DNA of 64,000 bases from Azadirachta indica (taxonomy: Eukaryota; Streptophyta; Magnoliopsida; Sapindales; Meliaceae). The notes below the pieces were generated by a model. That model was not told the DNA's origin. It saw only the letters and a program-made list of their open reading frames with translations, and ran no database searches. Shown piece by piece: positions 10,711 to 20,649 of this stretch (position 1 is its first letter; each line of letters opens with the position of its first letter). The translations under genes were made by a program, and so were the position numbers. The stretch spans positions 8,726,890-8,790,889 of the forward strand of contig CM040441.1 of assembly GCA_022749755.1 (NCBI GenBank), read 5' to 3'.

Positions 10711-13700
10711 CTTCTCCTTTTCTCTTTCACTATTCAGATTGTGCCAGTTCCCAAAGTGGTATTGGACTCAACATGATGAACAAAAGGAATACGAATCTGA
10801 ATAACACAATTTGCAGCAATTAATTAATCAATTCAGTTAGATTAAATTAAGATAATGAAACATAAATTAAATATTATAACCAAGAATTGACTTACATTAT
10901 AAGAGAAGCAAATAAGCCAACAGATCTGCTTCGAAAAATTTGAGGCAGAAAGAATTTTTTCTCCCCTCTGAAAGTTCTTGTGGGAGTTGGATCAACTTCC
11001 TCAACGTCAGTTCTGCTAATAATACTTTCAGATATTGCGGTGCTTATCCCCGCCTTATCTTGAATCTGCGTGAATTCTCCTTCAGTTCGTGGCGCCATAT
11101 CCACAATAAAAGTCTTGGGTGGGGACTCGTTAGGATGTGCATACACTGGACACACCCCACAACATTTCACCCTTCAACTTTCGGGATTTTTTAGGTACCC
11201 ACTAGTATATGGAGAAATGAAATGAGACAGCAGTATAATGGTCAATATCAGGTAGCCTGTCATTGCTACAGGGTTCAAATCCAAGTATGATCTGATCCAA
11301 ATCAACGGGCATGGCACGATAGAAAGTCTTAGTGCTATCAGTCTTAATTTCAAACCAATACCTACATTCTACATCGAAAGGTTGGCCACTAAAATCGGAA
11401 TCTTCTTCTAATCCAACGACAACACAAAGAGCAAAACCGATGAACCGTGTGTTACCACATTGCGGTGGCAGTTGAGTAGTTATTGATGATCCGGAACATC
11501 GATTGCTGAACCATTCAGGAATATCAACTGCACTAAAACCTAAAATAATTCCGCACCCACCTGGTATCTGTGATATGAAAATTATGATGAATTTCTTATG
11601 TAAGGAGAGGAGAGAGAGAGAGTTAGAAAGTGAATTAATTAGTATCTGTTCATACAGTGATACAGTTGCCATATGTTGAATTCTTAGTTGTGAATCTATC
11701 AAAATGTTGTTTGTTTTTTCTTCCAGTTTCGGGCAACCACAGAATACGTACATCAGCCTAGTAGACCCATCGGAGCTTTGAGATATTGTTTCCAGTTGGG
11801 AAGCATCTAAACTTTCTAGACATTCCGGAAGCTCTGGCAATGTTGCGAGTCGCTTGCAATTCTGTACCCCTAAATACCTTAGCGATCGGGGCAGCTCTGG
11901 TAGGGATTCGAGCATATTGCAATGGTACAAGTGAAGTGATTTCAGCCGAGAAAGTTGCTTGATACTTGTAGGTAAACTCTCAAACTCATTTTCGCGTAGA
12001 TCTAGGATTTCCAAAGAAGACAGGCAGCCAATATCCTGAGGAATTTCTCTTATATCACAACCACGTAATGTTAGCCGTCTTAATTCAGATAAACCTGATA
12101 ATGGAGGCAATAACAATCCTTCACAACAGTGAAAGTCGGCTCCTTCAGGTTCGTTTGAATCTATGACAGAAGATGGAATTGCGTTGATGGCTAATTCATC
12201 TCCCTTGACGGACTCAGAATTTTTAACTTTTCTACACGATCGAAAATAATCCAACTTCAAATCTATAAGCCCCGTTAGAAGTTTTATTGAAGACGGCAGC
12301 TCTCTAACCTTTGTCTTCTGTAAACAAATATATTCTAAACTTTCCATTTGCTCCAAAATTTCTGGAAATCTCTCAAAATTTGAACAAAAGTAAAGTTGAA
12401 GCGAGGAAAGAGATTTCAATTTACATATGTCGGTCGAAATACGCTTCAACCTGTCACAATAACTCAGACTCAACGTTTTAAGACTTGTTAGTCTGCTAAT
12501 TGATGAGGGAACTTCTTCTATTGCTGTATAAAATAAATCTAATTCTATTACATTTCCTGAAATAGGTGGAAACTCTGTGAGATTAATGCAGCAGGAAAAA
12601 TCAATGTTTATAGGAGATCTAAAATGAATGTTTGAGGGAAAATAACTAAGACTTGTACAGCCACTTAAACACAACAGACCAAGGTTGTTGAAATTCTGGA
12701 TGGATGAGGGAATGCGAGACAACTTTTCGCAGTCTGAAAGAACTATTCTCTCCAGATTTGGGTTTTCTAATGGGTCTGGGATGCTACTGAGGCAATCAGA
12801 AAGCCAGAGGTGGATAAATTTTAACTTAGGAGCTTCCTGCAACAATTAAAAAGATAAAAGTTAATTAACACTGGAAAGAATTAGAATCAATGAATTTGAC
12901 AATAAAATAAAAATAAAAATATATATTTAGGCATGATGCTATACCTTTTTTCCTTCCCATAGACGTTCAATTTTACTATGAGGTAGGTTAAGCTCAATAA
13001 GATTCTCTGGAATAAAATTACTTGGCAATGTTCTCAATGGATATCTATGCCAATGAAGATATCTCAATTCATCATGAAGATAAGCAAGACCTTGGGGCAG
13101 ATGCACTTTAGAGCTCAAACATGATTCATCAAATCCCGATGGCATATAAAATTTAAGATATCTAAGATTATACATATCTGCAAAGACTTTGGAGTCTAGA
13201 TGTATATCTCTTATTTTGGACAAATTTAAGAATATGCCTTTGATTGAATTGGTTCCCTGATTAAACAAAAAAACACACAGAGAAAAAGAGAGCATAAGAT
13301 CCTTAAAGATAAATAAAATTTATTAAAAATTTTTCAAGCACTAAAAATGAAATTTGCATGCATAATTTGACTCTTTAGCAAATGCACATAGAATAAATGG
13401 AACCGTTGATTACCTTGTTTTTCTTGAGAACACAGCAAACATCCTTATGATCCCACAACCTGTTACGTTTTCCTGGCTCTTTTGGAGATTCTTCACAAAC
13501 AATTTTTCGACCCATTTTTTGTAGTAAATCATGCATTTGCAACTTGTTATCTAATCTTGTTAAGAGTGACTTTTCAACAAGGACATCTAGTCTATAATGC
13601 ATCAAATAATAATCATCAAAAATTGATATCACTTGATCCTTATCATCTCCATTGAAGAAACATGCAATATCAAAAAATATGTTCTTCACTTTCTGTTCCA

Positions 13701-15138
13701 ATTTGTCAAAACTAATTTTAAGTATGTCAAAAATATCAGGGGCAGAAATTCACCCTAAGTTGTGTAATGCATTTTCCCAACCTAATTTAGTCTTAGGATG
13801 AAGGAAGGAATCCAACACTTTTAAAGCTAGGGGATTACCTTTTGCATAATCTACCACCTTTTATGAGAGCCCCATAAACTCTCGAGGGCAATGATTTTTT
13901 CTTAAGGTAAAATTACAAAAGTGTTCAAGATTGAGCTTCACGAGTGTTTATTCCCTTAACTTCATATATGTGATCTATTCCATATTTATCAAGAATTTGT
14001 TTGTCTCTTGTGGTTATAATTATACTACTTCCTGGACCAAATCTATCAATCCCTCCAGCAAGACGTTCTAATTGTCCAAACTTATTCACATTATCCTGAA
14101 CAATGAGAACTTTCATGTGTCGAAGCCTGTCCTTGCTATGTTGAGGTATATTAGGACCTCCTATTTTAATATTTTCTTGTAACAGTTGAGAAAGAACTTG
14201 CTTTAGCAAATTTAATAATCCAACCCCTTTTTCTGACTTTTCTCGAACATTTGCCATGAAGCATGTGCCTTCAAACTCCGTAAAAATTTGGTTGAAAAGA
14301 GCTTTAGCTATGGTTGTTTTGCCTATGCCACCCATACTCCAAATTCCTACAATTCGAAAATCTGACAATCCTATGCATAATAGTGCTTTAACTTTCTCAA
14401 TACCCCAATTTATTCCAACAAGACCATTGGAATTAGTTGAGACTGTTATATAGTTTAATTTATTTAAAACATACTCAATAATTACATCTACAAGTTTCGC
14501 CTCACACCTAACATATAAGATGAAAAAAATACAAAAATGTGTTAAAATGGACCATGGTTGATTAAGAAAAGTGAAACATATCTCCTTTTTATTGCTTACT
14601 AAAGGATATAAATAATAAATAATAAAATACTGAACATTTAAGATTATATCAATTCCCTGATTTTCATGGATTCATATCCAGATAGATATGATGCTTTTGT
14701 CAATACAATCCTCCATTTTTGAACCCTTTCTGGCACCTCTTTGAATTCTTTCTCATGCTGAATAAAAGCATCGCCAAAACTTGCAGTCTGCTTCCGAACA
14801 TTAGATGGATGAATGTGATAGAAAATTGGTACAACAATTTGACCATGCATTTTTTTGCAATCAAAAATTTTGACAAGCTCGTTCAAGCACCATTTAGAAT
14901 CAGCATAATTTTTTGAGAAAATGATTATTGAAATTTTTGAATCTTCAATTATTGTATTCAAAAGATCAGCAGAAATTCTTTCTCTTTTATTAATATTTTC
15001 ATCAATGAAGGTGTTAATTTTTTTTTTAGACAAAGCAGCAAAAAAATGGCTTATAAAATTTTCACGAGTATCCTCCTCTCTGAAACTGAGAAAAACATCG
15101 TATTTGCAAGAATAAGAACAAGATGAAGACGAAGCCAT
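10711..15138 (-). pseudogene. TNL B: TIR-NBS-LRR-C-JID pseudogene
   Basis: Full-length TNL layout with multiple lesions. The ATG is at 15138 and the TIR (DVFLSFREEDTR, SKWCLNEL) is open. The exon 1 donor, GT in the paralogues, is GG at 14655-14656, so the frame reads on to a stop. The NB-ARC has SMGGIGKTT and VQDNVN in place of VLDDVN. It is then frameshifted by about 4 inserted bases near 13930 and carries TAA at 13861-13863 and TGA at 13750-13752. Exon 3 (13256-12945) is open. Exon 4 starts at 12837, and its donor is mutated from GT to AT at 11644-11645. The intron happens to be open, so LRRs run into the C-JID (AVDIPEWFSNRCSGSS) until a stop at 11202. The C-JID end (KCCGVCPVYAHPNESPP) reaches RSVGLFASLIM. 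The donor at 10895 and an acceptor after 10797 define a further tail exon, 10796-10711. Confidence 0.9.
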
Positions 15139-15599
15139 GGAAAAAATTTTGAGAATTTGGGATAGAGAAGGAGAGTAGCTTGAGGGTAGCTAGCTAGACG
15201 TAACAGCAGAAAATCCGAAGATGTAGTTAAGAGCTTTTAATTCTTAGTGCTTTCCATTAGACAGCTTCCACAACAATTAGTATAACAATTTATTATGAGT
15301 ACACTTTATTTTATAAAACAAAAAATTAGCTTTTAACATAGAAAACATTGTCGGCCGTAAAGGAAAAGGAGCGTGGTGGACAAGTGGCAGGCAATACAAA
15401 AGGAAAAGGCATTAAAAATGCATGCGTGGGTCCATATTTTGTTTGCAGTCATAAAGCAATAGAAAACGAAAAAAATTGATGAAAGAACGACCTACATCAA
15501 TGGGTCTATATTGTGAAAAGACAACAAAATAATGTGAAAATACTGCTTTGCAGAGATGAGAGCAGTGGTATGACAGTGCAATCGTCAAAAAATGGGTCC
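15139..15599 (-). promoter_or_regulatory. 5' flank of TNL B
   Basis: Non-coding. Shares long blocks with the flank of D (37644-38095), including TGGGTCCATATTTTGTTTGCA and GAACGACCTACATCAATGGGT. B and D are therefore sister copies including their upstream DNA. No promoter element was fixed. Confidence 0.4.
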
Positions 15600-15870
15600 A
15601 TATTGTTTAAACAATCATGAAAAAATTATTAAAAAACTGAAAAGCATTCGAGAAAGTCAATTGATCATGTAATAAAGAACAAATGGTTGGTCCAAGGAAA
15701 GGGAAACTTGAAAGCAGAAAAGCAAAATCGCAGCCACAAGAAAATTCATTGCGAAGGAGCATTGCTTTTTCCCTTTTGCAAATTTGGGAGTTCTTTCTGA
15801 CTGAATCTGCCAATAATCGTAGTACATCCACACGTGGTTGCCGTGTACCAAGTACCTGCAACATGCAAGA
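15600..15870 (-). repeat. Conserved upstream block of B, shared with C and D
   Basis: Minus-strand reading gives a short exon-like stretch with VDVLRLLADSVRKNSQICK and, on its 5' side, a TGTTGCAG acceptor-like site. The same block occurs at 38095-38345 (upstream of D) and in shorter form at 25370-25460 (upstream of C). It resembles the spacer relic whose minus frame reads M(E)VLGLLGDAVMKKN. It is probably the decayed 3' region of a neighbouring ancestral TNL rather than a gene of its own. Confidence 0.45.
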
Positions 15871-16078
15871 ATTTTGTTACTATATAGCCCATATATTAAT
15901 GACAAATTTTGTAATAATTATCCGTTATCTTCATTTAAGGTTAGTGATATATTTTATTTAAGTTTCATTCTGATGAAGTGCTTCTTTACTTTAATACTGA
16001 TGGGTCATATTTTTTAAAAAATCATGCAAAAATTATAAGAATACTAGAAAGCAACCTCGATATGATTGCCATATCGAT

Positions 16079-16270
16079 TCAAGGAAAGGAATTCTGAAAG
16101 CAGAAAATTCGGAAACTATCAGGAATTCCACCGTATCTACCGATAATCCCAGAACAGTTACTGAGGCCGTTGAATTGTTTCTGAAAATTCTGGATTTTAA
16201 TAGTTGAAGCTATCAGGAATTCCACTTCCAGGACAAGAAATGTTATGTTGAAGTGGTACATCAAATACTT
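16079..16270 (-). pseudogene. Decayed second-type C-JID start
   Basis: Minus-strand sequence after a TTGTAAG/TATTTGATGTACC boundary has codons corresponding to a CPGSGIPDSF motif with frameshifts. This matches the PGSGIPDW start seen in other spacers (18300, 27955, 39460). The PGSxIPxWF motif opens the C-JID of TNLs. Very degraded. Confidence 0.45.
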
Positions 16271-16389
16271 ACAACATACCCAAAAAAAAAAATTTCTGGA
16301 GTGATTTGCATTAATTTAAACACTATTTTTTTAAATTAAAAAAATAAAAAATTCAAAACAATAAAAAGGAGAATATTTAAGTTGTTGAA

Positions 16390-16760
16390 ATTATTTTTAA
16401 AAATAATTTTTACAATAAAAGTTTTAGTAATAATGAATAATATTGTTTACTTGAAACTATTAGTTTAAATATATTAATGACAAAATTATTAAATGTTATG
16501 TCATTCCTTAATTTTATTAGGATAAAATTATGTGGAGTAAAAAAATGTAATGGACATACATATATTCTTTCTAATTGAATAATTTGTCATCACTTTTTGA
16601 GACTACGAGTCCAAGTGTCGTACTCTTTGTGGAGTGTAAGACTTTTTCACTATTCATAGATAGTACAGGGCCTCTCGTTATTTGGGTTCCATTGGTTCAG
16701 GCCTAAAAAGTGGAAGGCCCCTTGAGCTGTTGGGCCGAATACTATTAGAACAAAGTAAAA
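16390..16760. repeat. Dispersed spacer repeat, copy 1
   Basis: Matches 48570-48960. Shared landmarks are GAATAATATTG, AACTATTAGTTTAAATATAT, TTAATTTTATT(A/G)(G/T)GATAAAATT and GGGCC.(A)ATA/TTATTAGA. No coding content. The two copies occur at equivalent places beside spacer modules, consistent with array duplication. Confidence 0.55.
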
Positions 16761-17899
16761 GCAAGCCCTTAAAACAAATTTTAAAATCCCACTCATCTTA
16801 AATTCCAACTTAAACTAGGACTACAAAGAATTTTAATCGAAAAAAATTAGAAGAATAAAAAAAAAGGAAAAATAAAATTATAGAGATTTTCTTTTACATA
16901 TAAACAAATTTTACTAGTTAGTATTAGAAAATAAAATCTGGTATTAACATGTAAATTTTAATCTATAAAAATATTTTTCTAAACTTTAATATATGTAATT
17001 GGAAATGGGCAAAGTTAGGTCTGATTCAATTTTTCTAAAATCTGAACCAAAGCTAAAATACATGTACTATAGAATTGAATCGATTCAAACTGAACTAATT
17101 TAATTTGGTTCTATACTTCAGTTCTACTTCAATTTTGACCTCGATTTTCAATTCCTGAAAAATATTTTCATACAAATATCTAATTTATATAAAAATTATA
17201 AAAAATTAAAATATATAATAATTATCTTTATTTTTTACGTGAATTTATGTAAATAATTATGAATATTTTGTTTTATATTTATAATTTTAAAATTAGGGAT
17301 TTAAATGAATTTTACATACATTAGTGTGGGTCTTTTAAACTAGTTGTTGATAACTAAATTTAACCGAATTCATTTCTAAAACTGAAATCGAACAGAACCA
17401 AACTACTCAGTCAGGTTAAGCACTTTTGTCCAGTCCTACTTGTAATAATCTCTAATAAAATCTGGTATTAGCAGATAAAATTCCTTCCTTAATAATATTT
17501 ATTTAATAATCCATAGTTGGTATTATAGAGCAAAGTTTGGTTGTTAACAAGTATATAATAATGTTTATTTAAACTCTTGGTATATGTAATAATCTATCTT
17601 TGTGTGGGTATGTAGATATTTGGAAAAACTATTAGTAGATAATTTTGTGACAATCTCATATTTGTGTGAGGAGATTTTTAGATATAATAGAGCATCATCT
17701 ATTTAAAATTTTAATAAATTTTGATGATACTATTCGTAGATTGTGTAAATATATATATTTTTTTAAAAAAAGAAAATTCTAATCATGATCTCTACAAATT
17801 ACCTTATTATTTTAAAAAGCTCACACACATGCGCGTACACACACATATGGTAATTTTTCCCTTTTTTTTGGCTTTTGAGAGATAATATAACATAAATTT
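16761..17899. other. AT-rich region without recognised genes
   Basis: Contains low-complexity A/T runs, a short CA-rich tract near 17822-17848 and a stretch at 16990-17420 rich in GAATC/GATTC words of the kind found in degenerate transposon DNA. No protein-like frame was found on either strand. Confidence 0.4.
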
Positions 17900-19910
17900 A
17901 ACAAAACATGATCTTTTAATAATTTATAGTATTTTTTGTTAAAAAAAATGCAAAAATGTAAATGTATTTTTTTTGTATACTCTCGAATTCTAACCAAAAT
18001 AAGCAGTTTTGCACCTTAAATGCAACTGTCAATTGATCATTTATCTCAAAAACATCCAGGACGATAAACCGAAGTAAAGAGAACAATCCTCTGATCTTTA
18101 GTGAAAACAAAGAAATTTGTTGTTAAGGAGCATCGCTTTTGCTCTCTCCAAATTTGCTCAGTTCTTCTTAATCACAGGGTCACCCAAATATACAATTCCA
18201 CTACTTCCATTTGTGCCAGTCTTATTATGATAGGAGCAAATTTCTCAGAAACCTTCTGTTACTCCAATGCCGAGGTAGTTGAATACTTACGATAGATACT
18301 GAAATTTGACATCTTAACAAGTCAGGAATACCACTTCCAGGTAAAGAAATGCTGAATTGAGATTTAATGCGTACATCAAATACCTGCAACAAAGAAAATC
18401 ATTATTTCTGGAGTGAGTGGTAGAGGAGAAATGATGCAGTTGCCAAAACAAGAAGTTTTATAAACATGGGACTGACAAGATTTATTAATATAAGCACCAA
18501 CTTCTATTAGTTACTTTGTTGCCGGCCATTTCTTTTATATTTTCTAAGGAATCACATAAAAGAAGATAAGCACAAACAACCCTAATGTATAGATATAAGT
18601 GTAAATTCCAATACTTGAAATCTAAAAAGATACTTACAACTGACAAGAGATTCCCTCTTCAGAAGAGAAATCTGAATCATGTTCTCCTTTTTTAATCAAC
18701 CTCAACATTAAGCAAAAAATACGCCTGCAAATTTGTTTTCTTTGAACAAGAAAAAGGGTAAATTGCCTCCTTGTATGCTTCTTGAAGGCCATTTTTTCTT
18801 AATGAAAAAAAGGTTTTCCTGAAAAGCAGTTTTCTTTGAACAATTACCAGAAATGGGTAGCAAAAAGTTCATTTGCAAGAAGATTACAAGAGATAAGCAT
18901 ATAGGGAAACAGAGACAAAAAACACAGTAAGAAAACTATTCAGCACGAAACTGTAAGGTTCAAAAGAGATAATACACCATACCTGCTATTTCAAAATTTT
19001 GAAGTAAATAGAGATAATACGGTAGGAAACTGGAAATGATCAGAACTGTTTCTCAAAGAACTGCATTCCTAAAATAACAACGAAGTAACATTTGAGATCA
19101 TAATTACTAAGCATGTAAACAAATCTGAACCTCAAATAATGTCAAATGTCCATCAAGCTAACAATATTAATACACATAAACAATATTAATAAACATAAGA
19201 AGTTATGAAGTCATGATAAAATCATTAAAAAAAATACATGATACCTGCAGACTACTCCTTGTTCAAATTTGAATTCATGCACCTTAAATGATCAGAGAGA
19301 TTCCTCAAAATAGGGCAGGGAAATGCTGCACTCACCGAAAAATATTAAACCTTCAATTCTATAACATAAACTTTGTGTTTTAAATGTAAAATGAATGTAT
19401 ATACTTCTTTGGAACAGTTTCCTCTACTCCACAGATCAAATGCCAATTTTCAAATTAATAGAAATCAATTAGACCATTGCACTCTCACATAATAAGAAAA
19501 GCAAATAATACAACAGGGGACTCGTATTCCTAACACCAATTTTCATACTGGCAATAGCTTCTTCCTTCTCATCCTATTTTATATTACATATTAAAATAGT
19601 GATTATGATCTCAAATGTCCATTGTGCTCAAATTAGAACATCCAAAATATACAAAATCGGAAACCTGAGACAAAATCATAGACAAATCAGCCTATCTTAT
19701 GGATAGCTGCATTTAGAAAAAATGCGGTTGGCAAAAACTAATTTTTCTATATTTGTTTTTCTTGGAGACTTTTAGTACCACCACCCAAAATTTAGTGGAA
19801 ATGCTATCCAATGAAGGATGTACTAGGTTGAATTTTCTTCATGTACCAATTTACATTTGGGAAGTAGAGTTTATCAAATAGCTCAAAATTTGACAGCGGA
19901 AAAGAAAATT
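17900..19910 (-). repeat. Inter-TNL spacer module downstream of C, with C-JID relic
   Basis: In minus orientation this follows the TNL C stop. It contains exon-like pieces shared by the other spacers. At about 19250-19330 the minus frame reads LRNLSDHLRCMNSNLNKE just before a CTGCAG/GTATC donor. At 18300-18390, after a TGTTGCAG acceptor, it reads VFDVRIKSQFSISLPGSGIPD, a degenerate C-JID start. The block at 18108-18290 repeats the M(E)VL.LL sequence. I interpret the module as debris of an older TNL plus possible 3' untranslated exons. Confidence 0.55.
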
Positions 19911-19915
19911 TATTG

Positions 19916-20356
19916 TATTTAATAACAAAGGTGTTATGAAAAATCATACAACCAAGCAAATAAAAGACAAACACAATCTCAAACAACACTGATTTACGTG
20001 AAAAATCTCTGAAAAATTTTGGAGGAAAAATCACGAGAGAGAGACAAGAGAGAGAGGCGGATTTTACTAAGATGAGAAAGAAGAAGAACAATATATGATT
20101 TGCCCTAAACCCTAACTATATAGTCCGGGTTTGGTCAGGTTCAAAAATAGAATCGAGTCGAGTCTAACCCACACAATAAAACTGATACAATATACTTACA
20201 TACTTACACATATACAATACCGTAAAAGGGCGGAGGCGTTACCCCTTAGCTTCTAATAAGGGACATTTCACCCTCTTACACCTCCGATGAACTCTCCAGA
20301 GAGCTAGACCCTGATTGCATCAGCGTACCTCAATATACTGTACCAGTTATTAAATA
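19916..20356. mobile_element. 441-bp insertion with 11-bp terminal inverted repeats
   Basis: TATTTAATAAC at 19916-19926 is the exact reverse complement of GTTATTAAATA at 20346-20356. Alignment with the equivalent spacers near 32690 and 41450 shows that this DNA is extra in the C spacer: flank text resumes at AAGGGATAATCC (20375). The interior has a GATTTACGTG...GGAAAAATCACG stretch reminiscent of Copia LTR sequence in antisense. It could be an LTR fragment or a small inverted-repeat element. No clear target duplication. Confidence 0.45.
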
Positions 20357-20649
20357 TGGGCCACAAATTCTACTAAGGGATAATCCTTAATATAGTTTTT
20401 CAGAACAATTACTAACAAAAGCTTCCAAAAACTTCAGTTTTAAGAAGAATATAATAGAGAACTTTTCTTATTGATTGAAGAGAGTAAATTCCAGTGATCA
20501 AATGCCGATTTCCCCTATTTAACACAATTTGCAACGATTGTGAAGACTTTTGTTAAACAAATATATGATTTAGAATAAATTGTTCAAAAAGATAAAGAAG
20601 CAAAAATTAGAGCATTGGACTTACAAAAGAAAAGCAAAGAAGTCTGTTG

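Noticed and set aside
15607..15905. Overlapping 80-90 codon frames upstream of B as small genes
   Set aside because: The block is repeated upstream of C and D with frame-breaking indels and carries spacer-type exon boundaries. It is better explained as a relic.
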